DNA from: Mya arenaria
Taxonomy: Eukaryota > Mollusca > Bivalvia > Myida > Myidae
NCBI RefSeq assembly: GCF_026914265.1
Contig: NC_069135.1
Location: forward strand, 1,195,001-1,259,000
Length of the DNA: 64,000 nt
Direction: 5' to 3'
Positions 48,414-61,798 of this stretch are shown here, in pieces (the first letter of the stretch is position 1; every line of letters begins with the position of its first letter). Both the position numbers and the translations under genes were made by a program. The notes beneath the pieces are model-generated. The model was not told the DNA's origin. It saw only the letters and a program-made list of their open reading frames with translations, and ran no database searches.

Positions 48414-51400
48414 TAGCTTGCTGATTTTGGAAATGCCTTCCTCTTAGTGTCCAACAGTTTATTTGTAGTTTATTGCATGCACACAACTTGTCTTTGATTG
48501 GACATCATGAATGCATGTCTTAACTGTTTTCAGACATCAGATACTTACATACACGGTGTCACAACAATAATCACCAAGTTTCTTCGTTCTGTTAATACAG
48601 GTCAACAAGGTAAGCCACACACTTTGTTTCATTCAGAGTTCTAGACTCAATGCCAAAACGGCTAGATTTGCTGAAATTTCTATCCAACTGCACTACTTTC
48701 TTTAGTAAAAACAGAGTATATTGGTCTTTGAAATGCCCCAAAAAGTTGTGTATTTTCATGTTTGTCCAATCGAACTACACTTCTGTTTTTACTAGAATCT
48801 CCATTCTATTTGTAGATGATATAACAAGAAATATAGCGGCAAAGATGGCTTCTGCATTCGTCTACATAAAATTGCAATTGGTAAAGGTAAGAAATATACA
48901 TACTAAGTATATGCTTTAAAGGTATTGATATTGCATGTTTCACAAAATATAAACGCATCTTCGCTTTATCACATATTTTTGTTTTTAAGAAGCAAATGTT
49001 TGGTTGTGTTTGGTTTTTGCAAATGTAATTCATATTATCTAAGGCAGACACTTATGACTGTCTTAATTCATTCTAGGTTCTGAATAATCGGGACATAACG
49101 TTGAAGCCTCAACATGATATTAAGTTAGAAACAACAACTGTGATGGTATTGGACTTAAATACTATGTTCCCTTTTTTCAATTGGAGTTATTCTTTAGATT
49201 TGGAGGACGGAGAAGTGTTGGTAGAACTTGTAGACAGTGGGTTCTTTGACGAACTTGAATCTGTACTTGCCGATGTAGATAGGGATGAAGTTAGATGGTA
49301 CATTTTCGTTTCAGCGTTGCTGGAAATGTGGAAAATCGTTCCATACGAAGATAAACTAAATATTCTCAGTGTTAAATTAAACAAGCAGTTAGCAAGCGCC
49401 GATTGTGTTAATGTTGCACATGAACTAGCCAAAGAGGAGATGCATGCCGCATTCATCTCACAGTTCACAAAGAAGGTTTTAGATGATCGCTTAATTATAA
49501 CAGAGGTTCACCAGTCAGTGAGCCAAGCCTTCCAACAGCTGCTTTCAGAATCCTCATCCGTCCCGCCAACCCTCGTGCTGGTAACATCAGCGCTGGCCAA
49601 ACAGCTGAGACTCTACTTTTCACCCTTAAAATCCAACATTCAAGATACGCCCATACTGAGAAACAACTTGGTTTCTTTTCTTGTTATTGTTGCGAATTTG
49701 AAACAGCAACATCATAACGTCGAGCAAAGACAACTGGGCACTCGATTGAACCAAATTGAAATGGACTGGTCTGGTTCTCGTATGCACTATGACCCACAGT
49801 TTCATACATTGGGTAAGGATTTAATGAAATAATTAATTATTTTCACTTACGGATTAATGTATAATTTATATACGTTTGTGAAGCCGTTGAAGTTTATGGT
49901 TTTCATGACCGTAATGCCATTAAAGCAAAGCAAAATCAAACGGTTACTGGTAAATTGGAAAATTAAGTAACACATGCATGGTACTTGGTTAACAATGAAA
50001 GTAAAATCTATTAAATTATTTCTTACAGGTATTCCGACAGGTGTCACAGTATTCCTTGAAAAACACAACCCAGACTTTTTGACATATTGTCGCTTGGGAA
50101 TGTTGATGGCAGAAGAATTTATCAAGATTCTGGCAGGTACAATATCGTTATACATGTAGTAGTTTTTTAGCTTGACTGTGAAGATTGCTGTTATCTTAAA
50201 TATGAATTACTCTCAGACCCGTTTTCTGGGCTAGAATCAGTACCAGTGACCTTAAGAGGGGCCAAGAGAACAAGCCTTTACTTTGGTTTGAGCCCAAAAG
50301 TTCATCTACCACGAGATAACTCAACAATTAGTGAATACACGTGAATTTACCGGCAACTCTAAATTATTTAAAACATCGAAATACTCCAATAAATATCCTC
50401 ATCAATTTCCCTACACTGCGTCATCAGGCATAGCTTTCGAGTGAGTTCCCGTTTTATTATTATAGTATGTTTTGATTATCTAAGTCAAGATTACAAAAAG
50501 CTAAACTGTTACCATTCACTTCCATCAGGTGATCTTGACGACGGTGGGCTACCTACATGGTGGGGAGCAAGCAACATCTTGGCTTTTCAAGACACGTTGG
50601 GATGCTTTCAGAACCAGCGTACTCAGATCATGGTATACACATAAGGCTTGTTTGCCTGACACGATGCCACGATAACCGCAGTAATTTGGACATGGACATT
50701 GTATGGACAGTGGTCATACACCGTTCCAGGGGATATATTCAACAATCACCTTAGATTTAACTACATTTTAAGATTAGATTCCAAGTGTTTTGATTGGACT
50801 GTAAAAATAACCGACCAATGGTATAAATAAAATCAGTAAGACAAATATCCAATGATAAGAATGATAATTATATTGAATGTTGCCCCGATTGTTTTATTTG
50901 TAGGTGGATTTTAACGAAACCAGTCGGAACGTTCTTATTGACGGAGCGTTACAAGTTGCTCACAAGGTACTTGTTGTTTCCATTATCAGTGTGTGTATAC
51001 CACGTGATAAATGACGTAATTAATGCTAAGTCGGAAGGTCCCTTTTGCTTCGAATAAAGACTTTAAATTTTATTTAACTTCCGTGAAAACTCGGTACTTT
51101 TCACCTGTAACTATGTTCATGGAGCATTTTAACCCAGGACCATTGATGTGTCTCAGGATTTTCTTATTTCAGCCTGTAACCATTGGGGGTATTTCTGAGG
51201 TTTTACTTTCTTCAAACTAAGACCACTGGAAAGAGTCTGAGGTTTTTTTCTGATTTCGTTTTTTTTTCAGGCCTATGCCACACAAAGCACAACAAAGGAT
51301 TTTACTTTTCTCGGAACAAGTCTAACTGAAGAGGCTCTTTTCTTTCTTAATGTGATTCAGGTATGCACGGCTTATTTCGTTTGCTATTTGTTACAAAATA

Positions 51401-52327
51401 TTAGGCTGACTGTTCAAACTATCGTGAATTACAACATTGTTGTAACCTTTTTAACGTGAAATTCTTGATGATATGTTCATATATTAAAATGAAACAAGTA
51501 CAGCTGAAATGTTTGTCTCAAATCTAGTAAAAAAATACTGCAGATCACATATTAAACTTCCAGAACAGAAAACATTTGAATGTTAACATTGATGACGTTA
51601 ACAGCGTTGTTGACTTGAACTAAGTTCTGACCAATCGGCCAACTGAGTATGTACCTTAGGTTAAGTGCAGGACCACAAAGGCTCATTGCTGGCACCGCAA
51701 ATTTGAAAGAATGAAAGTTAATGTTGTACTGATAAAATGAATAGTTTGGTTACGCTTTAAACTACAAATGAAGGAATAGTTCATTAATATAAGGTACAGT
51801 GCATAAAAACTAGTGTTTTTGCCATTTTCCTTGAGAAATCGTGTTTGTGTGTGCGTGCGTGCGTGCGTGCGTGCGTGCGTGTATGTGTGTGTGTTCGCGC
51901 GCGCTGATGTGTGTATGTGTGTGTATTTCTTCTGCTAGTGGCTGCAAACTTCAACCGCGTTCATATTTTCTAACCTATTGCGAATGTGCTGGGCTAAATA
52001 TAAATATAGCCACTACCCCGTTCAATATTTATTACTTGTTTATGTACGACATATTGCTTTTTTCAGATACACTGCAAATTCCACGGAGATTCACACCTGA
52101 ATACTTTAAACAGAGAAAGGTTTGTATTTGGCGTGGACGCTTTGTTAGTACTCAAGCTTATATGATTTGCAATTAATTATTTAAAACCTCCCTGTACAAG
52201 AAAAAAATATTGTCAACGTTTATATTTTAGGTTGAAGAATATAGCGAAGAACCGGGTGCCTTTCCAACTCTTCAACTGTAAAAGAAACTCCAAAATGATT
52301 GTTACTGATAAGTGTTCCTTGCTATAA
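44211..52327 (+). CDS. M13 (neprilysin-like) pseudopeptidase, copy 3, with 5' frameshift
   Basis: Exons: 44211-44513, 45889-46065, 46305-47126, 47238-47354, 47692-47870, 48082-about 48270 (end unresolved), 48534-48609, 48816-48886, 49077-49812, 50029-50136, 50529-50632, 50904-50966, 51271-51360, 52067-52119, 52231-52327. Same architecture as copy 2. The stalk exon has an in-frame insertion of 19 residues (VKSTTLVNIATDTSTAHVI). It also has a net 5-base length change just before the PCDD..QHACG signature (about 46950-46975), which shifts that signature out of frame and ends the frame at 47123. The rest, including the C-terminal Cys motif, is intact. The EEFIK and QNVLI replacements are the same as in the other copies. 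The exon 1 donor is GTTCGT, weaker than GTTAGT in copy 2. It is either a pseudogene, or the shift is an assembly or allele effect. Confidence 0.7.
44526..45380 (-). mobile_element. MULE-type DNA transposon remnant in M13 copy 3 intron 1
   Basis: On the minus strand, 44990-45378 is open and contains NHYTTVGPRTTNHCEGWHSK, then a Lys/Arg-rich tail with a short coil, ending LLEHH. This is the recognisable C-terminus of MULE-like transposases common in invertebrate genomes. The catalytic region is absent. At 44541-44593 an inverted repeat (TCCTGAAACCCCCACTTTT paired with a one-mismatch partner) may be a terminal inverted repeat pair or end hairpin; a partial copy (TTTCAGGAATA) recurs at 44845. The insertion replaced about 150 bp of the repeat still present in copy 2. 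Confidence 0.65.
48367..48414. repeat. (ATT)n microsatellite
   Basis: About 16 ATT units inside an M13 copy 3 intron; copy 2 has only a few units at the matching site (25580-25605). Confidence 0.95.
51847..51930. repeat. GTGC/GT-rich microsatellite
   Basis: A GTGCGTGCGTGC run followed by GT-rich sequence in the intron before the penultimate M13 exon. It is longer here than in copies 1 and 2 (2965-3020, 28880-28930). Confidence 0.9.
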
Positions 52328-52794
52328 AAATGAAAATAAAATATCAAAACGTACAATATCATTCACTTTGTTTTTTGACAATAGTAAAAATATATGGAAT
52401 GTATATGTAAAATCGTAACGCACATAATAAAAATGCTTATAATTAATGTGTATATAACATAAATGAACACGCATGCGGACACAGCATCACAAATATAAGT
52501 ATCACAAATCAAATGTATGTATGATACGAGTATTTTAACACTCAAGGGCTATCACATGTTTTGAGATTCTCAGACTGGAGAATGATTGAAGATTTTATTC
52601 CGCTTTGATTGACGCTCTGTCTTGACAGACACGTGACCTACGCTTCAGCCGTCCCGTCCTGAAAATATGAATTACTACTAGTACCAGTATTTGAGAAATT
52701 AGCTTCTACTACTATGTTAATGCGATAATCATTACCGAGTACCCACAACGACAACCACGTATAGTAATAAAACTATTTAATGAAGAAAAACAAT
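52328..52794. other. Convergent gap, module C
   Basis: AT-rich, same as the corresponding gaps in modules A and B. It presumably holds the 3' UTRs of M13 copy 3 and of SLC6. No exon seen. Confidence 0.5.
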
Positions 52795-55700
52795 TTAAAT
52801 AAATATAACACCATAACCCGGCGTCAAGGTTTCTCTAAATGCAAATACATCATCTGTTCTCACCGTGACGCCGTGCATGTGTTGCATGGTTACAGTGGGT
52901 GTGTCGTCAAGGTTCTGGTAGGAGAACGCCACCCCGTGGTTCCAGTCCTCCGGATCCACGATGAACCCTGGAACGTGCTTCACCAACTTCCGGTGCTTTA
53001 CCAGCGCTGGGCCCCACTCCCGCGACGGCCGCATTAAATGGCGTATTCTCTGAGAAAAAAAATAAAAAAAAATATTTATAAAGATACGCTTTGCATGACC
53101 TCTAGCGAGTCGTCTTTTGAAGAACGGCCAGCGTGTAACCATTTCTAAATCAGTCCCTCAAAAAACTAACAACATGCGCATACTCACGATGTGTCTTTCA
53201 AAAATATCTCGAAAAATATCAAAATAAAGGTAGACATTTTATGTCGGTCAAACAGATCTAACTCTTGACAATTCAACTCAGACAGGGTCTAAATTAAAAT
53301 AGTCAGAACCATCCGATGGACGGTTTTCACGATACCTGGCTTACAACTATGGAATCGCCTTTTTGGAGAAAAGACAACGTGTTACAACGTAGACCTCACA
53401 AAAGTCTGATATCTATACCATGGTGTTCCTTTTTAAAAAGAGATGCCGATAAATTGCTGTAACCCTTAAAGTCATTCCGTAGGAAAATGAATTCTTAGTA
53501 ATAAAGAATCACAAAAAGATTTACTTCGCCTATAGACATATCCTTCTTATAAGTAGCAACTTTGAACACAGCGACGATGGGTACTGAAGATATTGCAGCA
53601 AATGAGATAAGCCAGCCAAGGTTCTCCGCCCAGGCCGGGTAGAAGTACTTGTTGTATGACACAGGCCGGTAGTCGATCCACGATATCAGCAAGATAAACT
53701 GGAATTAAAGACATAGATTGTATGTACACTTATTGTTAATATCATTTCGTATATGTCAGGATCCGACACTTTTAAATTCATCTTGACATTGAATTGCATT
53801 ACTAAAATGACGTGCGAATAAGTTCTGATTAAAGCTATAAAATACAACTTTAAGAATTAATCAAAAACACTATGGAAATATGAAGAATAGCATTGGCGTA
53901 TATATTTAATAAATTTCCAATTATACTCACAATGGTTCCAGCCGGAGTTATAAAGACCCAACAGAGTTTCCAGTACCATGTCCGCCATGGGCCGATCATT
54001 ACCGCCAGGTCTGTACAGAACCGGTCTACACCTGCAAATCAAATGAACATACAGCGTATTGCTATATACGACCATATGTCAATGGAACGCAACATTTAAA
54101 AAAAACTCTTCAAATAGCAAGAGACCTTTCCAAATCAGTTGGTGATCTCTGCAATTCAAATGAAGATAACTCCAAAACAACTGAATTAAAGAACTGCACT
54201 TGAATTATAGAGCTCTCTAAATCAACAAGAGACCTTCCTTATTCAATTGGAGATATCTCCAAATCATTATTGTATATTGTTTTGTTTCAAATTTAGCCGA
54301 ACTTATGCTCGCAACAATTGAATTAAAGAGGTAATGGCATCAATTATTGGTAAGTACGTTTTTTTATAACTGAAGCTGTTTGCCCTCATTAATATTGAAT
54401 AAGAGCACTCTGCAATTCATTTGAAGAGCTTTATAATTCTTTTTGATTGAACAATTGAATTGTTGCCTCTTCAAACCAATAAAAAAATCAATTAATTTGA
54501 AGAGGTCTTCGAGTAACATTTAAGCGATGTTGGTTATAGCATATTGGTAAAATGTGTCCTGACCATTGATAGGGGCTAGACGCAAGATGATTCAATTGAA
54601 AGAAAAAAAATGTCAAAAACTAATATCAAATTGACATCGTTTTGTACAACGCATTGAATCGATCTTACTGATGACTCACATCGCTTACAATACATGCACC
54701 TTTTGCGCATTTTTCCAAATCGAAAATTACCAGGATTTTCTAACACGTACATCCAAGTGAGTTGTAACACTTATTTATATTTATCTGTACTCATAAACAG
54801 ATATGACAAACTGGGAAGCCATTGTGCGCTTTTTTAAAGGGGAAATACAGATGAGACAGCAACATGATTGTTGTGTTTATTATTTTATCCATTTAAAGTT
54901 ATGTGTAATTGGCCTCCTACATACTCACATTGACAATTCTAGGCTGGTTCCATTTTGAGTCTAGCCCCTTTAATCTCCCTCTATAAACTTTGTTCTCACC
55001 GTATATATATGAGATCGCTATAACCTCCACCAGGCCAGTGAGCAGCACACCCCAGGCAGCCCCATAGTAGTCCACCAGCGTCACCCAGTAGATACCGCTC
55101 TGAAAACAAAAGCATAGCAACATAAAAACACCGTTGGAATCTATGTTATATGCCATGATAACCAACCACTGACAAAGAACACTATGACCATTGCGTTGTG
55201 CGTATAGGCCATTGACATATAACATAATTCGACAAAACGGCAAATTCATTTTTGCATAAATGGCCTCGAGTTTTCGACATTAAATACCAAATAATCGCAC
55301 CGACCAGTGGTTCGTTCATTAAGTCGATCTAGAGCATTTACTATGACGTCTAGTTTTCTCCATCCCCACTACTCCCCAACATCGCTTACCCTGGTAGTAA
55401 ATGGCAGACCCAGCAGGAACATGGCAATACAGATGATGAAGATGGCGATGGTTTTGTGTTGACGGTATCTGGGAACAATGTCCAACAAACCCGTCAACAG
55501 GGCCTCCACAGAGGCAAACTGAAATGTTATCTCCTGCATCAACTCACTGAATGCTTGTTTACAAGAAGGTTTTCCATCAACACGAGACAAATATGTCCAT
55601 TTCAAGTTACTCACCGCACATCAATTTGCGATATATAACTATTAGTATTGATATCATTTAGTATGACCAGTAAGTATGTACAAATGAAAATTTCATTCTA

Positions 55701-58700
55701 CTGTATTAATAAACAAACATTTAAAAGGCGTGGTATGTAATTCGTACTCTACCATTCCTTACTCATTTTTCAATGAACAAGCAGTCGAATGTAAAGGGAG
55801 CATACCTGACTATCCAGGCCGAGAGTAATGAGCATAAAGAAAAAGATGACAGCCCAGAATGCGGGGGCCGGGAGCGACTGCACTGCCTCGGGGTACACGA
55901 TAAACGCAAGACCAGGGCCTGAAAGTCGGGTGATTATTAAGATATAAAGGCAAACTCTGGGTAAGGCTTATAAAGAACAAACATCTACGTCCCGATAAAC
56001 GAAACTGTTAACCTATCTGTGTAGGAGCACTCCTCACAACCATTACAAGCAGGTATTTACTATTATAATATAACAATGTGTTTTTCAGTTTAAAACAAAA
56101 TTAAACGATATCGAGTTATTAAAAAGTGCCTACCCTCATCAGCCACGTGATCAACACTGACGCCCAGCTGTCCGGCCATGTGACCAACGAACGAGAAAAT
56201 GACGAACCCGCCGAAAATACTCGTCATGCAGTTACCAAGGGAGACGATCATGGAGTCTCTGGTAAAACAAAAGTTATATTGGTGAACAGAGTTCAAACAA
56301 ACAACCCACACCAGAATCCAAACAGCAAGAAGATAACAGTGTTCGACGCTGTACTGTCCAAGTGGGGCCATCACAAAAACAAGTTTCGTTGTTGTTTGTT
56401 GTTGTTGTTTTTGTTTGTTTTGTTGTTTGTTTGGGGGGAGGTGGGGGGTGGTGGGATCTAACCAACGATCGTATCGTAAGATCAAATTTTCTTATCAATT
56501 ATTATTTGTTGTAATGACATATAATTTTGGGGGCTGGAACTATTACTCTATGCTTATTTAGAGTTCCAAGTTAAATCTTTAATTTAGTTTCTTACACTCG
56601 CGTAGTGTTCAGTTGAAAATCGTGATCTCACGACGATTTGCCATACACACGTTGATAACATGATTGATCAGCCGTAATAACCTCAATTATCTTAAATCTG
56701 TAAAAACGTCACAAATGGTAATATATGGATATTCACATCGGTTTTTGTATTTCCTCTACTCTGTGTATACATATATGTTCAATGTCGGCTAAAGTTCATT
56801 CACACAAATATGTAGCAATATAATAAAACTATGACACTAAAGTCATTTCAATTTACGAGTAAAAAAGATTTTTTCTACAACGCACCCTCCGGTCTTTATC
56901 GAATCATTAAAATGCAATTATAAACACAACCATTTTAGACGGTCGCAATTTAAGGTAATAATGATTTTAGAATGAAAGTCATGCGATGAAAACTGATTGT
57001 AACATATTTGTTTTAAAATATGAGATTATAAGTATCTTCCATGGCCGAGAGTGTAAGATAGGTTCATTCCGACCCGAGCGTATGGTGTTTTGCGGAAACG
57101 AGGTTTACCGAGTTTCCTCAAAACACCCTGCGCGAGGGTCGGGATGAACCTATCTTACACGAGCGGCTATGGTAGATGCTTTTTCTCCCACCTCAGTTAA
57201 ACAAAATAAAGTAAAAATGTATTTTGTGCTGGAACTCTTTTGTGCTTAGTGAAAATAACTGCGTATGGATATGCGATATCACGTGGTTGTCATGGATATG
57301 CGCGCAATGATCAAGTAAATGTTGATAGACAAATCGGTCTTTTTAAATAGTTCTAAGGATAATGAAGCATTATTTCTTGAATGGTGCGTGAAAACTGTTT
57401 TATGGTGACATTTGAAGGGAGAAATAATTAAATAGCGTTCTAAATATACCATTAAACAAGATTTCCTTGATGCTACTGACGACAGTCTTCAACAAGGGAG
57501 GTAATTACAATGTGGTGACCATTAAAAGGAGTTCCATACGGGCATTTTATCTTCGCCCGTGGGCAAGATAAGAATATCTAGCATGGTTAAATTATTGGAT
57601 CTACTTATCTGAGGTGGGAGAAAATCTGATCCCTTAGAAGAATGTCTAATGTATATATATATTATTTTTTAAGGCAATCACTGAGAGAATTGGTAATGCT
57701 TTACATGTAAAGTCAATGATAATGTTTGAAGTATTTACCTATATATATTATTGTGAAATCTGTTGTAACTCGACAGAGCTATTATGCCGCCCCAGCAGGG
57801 CCCCATAGAGTAAAATATCTGCACAGCGGCTGCTTTCCACACAGCAGTGTCGCGCAGTTTTATAAAATCCGGTGTCACGTAAAATTCGATTCCCTTTCCG
57901 GCGTTCTCTAGCGTCACCCCGCGGAAGAACAGGATTACCAGGATTATATATGGGAATATGGCGGTGAAATATACAACCTGAAAGATAACGCCATTGAATT
58001 AAACATGCGCGTAATTAAGAACCCATTTCTTCAGTATTGTCTAAAACATAATCGTACGTAAATGACACTCAGGTGGAATGAGTTTGGTTATAATATTATA
58101 AGAAAATGTATCGTCTTAGTGAGCTTTTGCGTTCTTGTACATACATATTAAATTGCTACCTTGCCTGCGGACTTAATGCCCTTGATGAGGCAGAGGAAGA
58201 CGAGCGTCCATGAGAACAGGAGACAGAGAACTAGGCGCCACTGGGGCTGGCCTGTATCCTCGATTCCGGCGCTCTGACGTAACACGTACCGCCTGCAATA
58301 TCAACGACTCAACGTCATATTCCTGTGAGATGACGTTATGCAAAATCAGTTTATACAGCGAAAACCATGAAACAATGAATCAATTCAAACAACATAGCAA
58401 AATCTGTTCATTCTTGCGTTATGGAGCGACAACGTATATAAATCTCCAACTATCAGTGACCAGACCTTGACACGTTCTTGTTCTTGTGACAGTAAACATC
58501 ATTTCAAATCGTTGTAAAGTAGTTGTATGGTTAAAACAAATCATAGCTCCGAATACTTACTCCCAGTATTCCCTGGTCGGCGCAACTCTCTCGCGACCTG
58601 TGACGTTCTTAAACATAGTGTAGTTCCAGATACCCGTAAAACTGCCGTTACCAGAGTGACACGTGCCGTTAGAACTTCTGACGTCACCAACATCTAAACA

Positions 58701-61192
58701 CGTGACGTCCGGCAGCCTGTCCCGACAATCTGATTAATAAGAATGCTGAATAACATGAATACTGACGAGCTGACTTTCAGAAAAAAACACGCATGCTCGG
58801 CTATTCGAGAAAAGTAGACGTGTTGGTGTATAGCAATATATCGATATAGCATGTTTTCAAGAGGTCGCCCGAGACAACGGTGCTCTTCGTGACAAGCAGT
58901 AAAACCATAATTTACCATCTGTGTTCCACCACTGGTAACAAGTGGTCCAGGGCAGGTCACTGGTAAAACTTGCGAAGAAGTAGAAGTGGCACCAGGCGAT
59001 GATCATGCAGTAATAACCGGAAGTGATAAACGACGATATCATCATAGCGATACCCAGCCCTACAGACGGAGAGGGCAGAGGTCAGTTGCATGGTTATTAA
59101 ATCGAATTTATGGATATATTTATGCTGATTAATAATATACAAATTATAAATATCGTGCAAAATACGTGTTTGTATACACGGGCTTAAATAAGCAAGTACA
59201 AAATATAGTCTGATGCCAAGAAATAAAAGATGTGAAACGCGTTACATCCGATCAGAGTTGTTCTTGGACTGAAAACAAAAATGATTAGTTTAATTTCTAG
59301 TTGTCAACGTTTCTACCTTGCAGTAGTGGGGCAAACCCCCAGCAGGTCGTGGGCCCACAGCTGGTTAACTGTCCCAGGGACGCCTCCATATAGAACAGGG
59401 GGATCCCCAGAAACGTCATGAACAGCAGGTAGGGCAACAAGAACGCCCCGCCCCCATACCTATGGGTACAAATGGCAGTTGCAATGGGGTTTTATTGATT
59501 GTTTGGTAAACCACTGCATTATGCATCCCTTATATGACATTCGGATAAAACAGCAGTTTCATAAGCCTTTACAAAGTTTCACAGTATCACAGTTTCAAAG
59601 TACATCTGGAAATGACAGCCATGCCCGCTTATCGTCCCCTTTCTATGTACTCTTTTTTATTTTTTGAGTTGTTAGCGGAAACACTAAACCTTTGTTACCA
59701 AGGATAAGTTAAATACGTTAATTTTCCGGTATCATAGTTCGCTCTATCATTTCGTACCTATAGCAGAGGTATGGGAACCTCCAGACGTTCCCCAGGCCCA
59801 CGGCGTACCCGAGCATGGACAGCAGGTACTCGAACCTTCCGGTCCAGTTTCCACGCTCCTCGTTCTCGTCCACACCGAATACCTGCTTTCGCGTCCACAC
59901 GCCGCTCCGAGGCTGCTGGCTGCCGGCACTCTCCACCGTTCCATAGTCGGCGGAGAAACCCTGGGGGAAAAGATTCACGGAGCTGTTTGTACGACTCTTA
60001 TCACAGGTGAATGGAGTTATGATTTCAAAATATTTAAACACTACTATATCACATTGACTAAAATGAATAGTGCATATAGCGAGTGCCTATGTCTTCAGGT
60101 CAGAATTGTAATTTTAAATCAGTATGCACAACATAGTATTATACAGTCTAGCAAATGCAATCGCAGAACTTTAACGCATCCTAGAGAGATGTTTTCGTTC
60201 GTCGGATATACCGCAAATACTTTTCAGAAAATGCAAAGGAAAAGTAGAATTTTACTTAAATGCGAGTGGCCCTTTTTTTTAAAAAATCAGAAACATTACA
60301 AAAGAAGTCTTCATGTAAAGCAGTTTTGCGTCTCCCAACGCAAAAAAAACATGAATGCAACTGAATGTCTCTGAACACTTTCGGAAGACTGAAACAATTC
60401 TATATAAAATAAATTCTTCGAAGCCCTATATAATAACATTACCTACTGAATATATTCCCGGCTGGACTGAGCTGACGATATACGCGTCGTCTGTTTTGCT
60501 GGCGTCACCGTTGGTGAATGTGACGTCACTGAGTGACCGTGGAGAGTAGGCACCGGCGTGTTCCGCTTGCTCGTTCGACACAAGTGGAGCCTTCATCTGT
60601 AAACAGAAAGTTGTCGCTCTATATGAGTAGACTATTTGTATATACAGGATTGTTTTGTTTTGTTTTTCTTAAAATCAAAATGATGTAAAACTAGCTTTTT
60701 AAGGATGTAAAACTAGCTTTTTTAAAAAATCCCTTCACTAAAATACTTGTTTATGAAATGAATCTGACATTTTCATTTTCTTTGTTTTATGTCCAAGAAA
60801 AATTCCAAGATATTGTTGTTATTATAACTGTATTGTTACAAATGTATATGTGTGGTATGAACACCTTTAAGGCAAATCGATTACATAGTCGACAGTCATT
60901 GTACAGGTGACTGGAAATATTGAAGACCAGAATATTTTTTTGAATTAATATGTACAATAAGATATGGGAACTCAAATTATTCAATTAACCCTAGGCCAAA
61001 GACATGAGTCGGACAAGGGCAACGTTACATACGTATTCATGTATGGCTACAACTGTCATGTATTGATTTGAACTGGAGCATATCATGATACTTATTTAGA
61101 CTGAATAAGTTATCGATCAAAAACAAAACTACATACTTGCATGTTACCAATTTCAAACATATCAGAAATAATTACTCACCCCACCATCCATG
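52795..61192 (-). CDS. SLC6 transporter, glycine-transporter-like, complete
   Basis: Fifteen coding exons in transcription order: 61181-61192, 60447-60596, 59758-59960, 59317-59459, 58916-59059, 58561-58729, 58160-58292, 57739-57977, 56134-56258, 55806-55918, 55390-55518, 55000-55099, 53931-54031, 53525-53698, 52795-53049. The lengths sum to 2190 bp, divisible by 3, giving about 729 residues, a normal SLC6 length. TM1 reads [18 protein letters not shown]. Extracellular loop 2 has paired Cys and several N-glycosylation sites. TM6 has [20 protein letters not shown], then [24 protein letters not shown] and [20 protein letters not shown] and the C-terminal [11 protein letters not shown] best resemble glycine transporters (SLC6A5/A9). 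It is a Na+/Cl- coupled plasma-membrane carrier; glycine as substrate is inference. The usual NGGGAF is YGGGAF here. The first coding exon has only four codons. It diverges from the TRIM gene. Confidence 0.9.
57039..57172. repeat. Near-perfect 134-bp palindrome in an SLC6 intron
   Basis: Left arm CCATGGCCGAGAGTGTAAGA through GTATGGTGTTTTG, and right arm CAAAACACCC through CGAGCGGCTATGG, are reverse complements with few mismatches. The middle (GGAAACGAGG/GTTTCC) also pairs, so almost no loop remains. A second inverted pair flanks a larger block: TTTTCTCCCACCTCAG at about 57180 and CTGAGGTGGGAGAAAA at about 57610. This is consistent with a foldback-type MITE covering about 57039-57625. Confidence 0.7.
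57173..57640. mobile_element. Probable foldback/MITE block, non-coding
   Basis: Delimited by the inverted 16-bp pair TTTTCTCCCACCTCAG / CTGAGGTGGGAGAAAA. Includes CGGGCATTTTATCTTCGCCCG, itself a short inverted repeat. No coding frame. It lies wholly in the SLC6 intron between exons 57739-57977 and 56134-56258. Confidence 0.45.
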
Positions 61193-61798
61193 GTAGTTTC
61201 CTATCTTCCGGGGTTATTAAATGTATGGTTTGTATACATATACCGCATGAATAAATAATTAGTCACGTGATCAATATTCGCACAGGTGAGAGATCGAATT
61301 TCAGGGGGAGTAACAATGTTGGCCTTATATGGCATTTTGCTCCGGTAGTGTACCTTGGTTTAACAAATCCAAACAAAGCAAAAATGATCAAGAATGCAAT
61401 ATTTTGACGTCAAAAGATCCCCCTTGATTCCTTCTGCATGGCCATTTAATGTTATACTGGTTAGGGACCACTTCATTACAGGATTTACCCCCTTTTATAC
61501 CTATATATACTTAACTTATACGTTCATGTTGTTAGTACCGTGGTTCGATTTCATTTGAACGTATTTTCCATTGATTTAAAGAACAAAACAGCAACTGTTG
61601 CGGAAAAACTTACATTGTATTTCAATAATTTGGCTCACTCATGGGTAAATCGTCATGATAGCAATATCACATACTGCTTGTAAAGCAAATGAAATCGAAC
61701 CACTGTGCTCACATCATATACGTATAGGCTATTAAGTATATAAAGGTAAAAAAGGAGGACATTTCTGTGATATTGATAATTTATATGTATGGAATAAA
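61193..61798. promoter_or_regulatory. Divergent SLC6 / TRIM intergenic region
   Basis: 606 bp between the SLC6 start codon (minus) and the TRIM start codon (plus). It must hold both 5' leaders and probably a shared control region. No TATA or other element is assigned with confidence. Confidence 0.5.

Noticed and set aside
56126-56498. Frames over the G/T-rich tract near an SLC6 exon
   Set aside because: Low-complexity intron plus the antisense of the exon 56134-56258.
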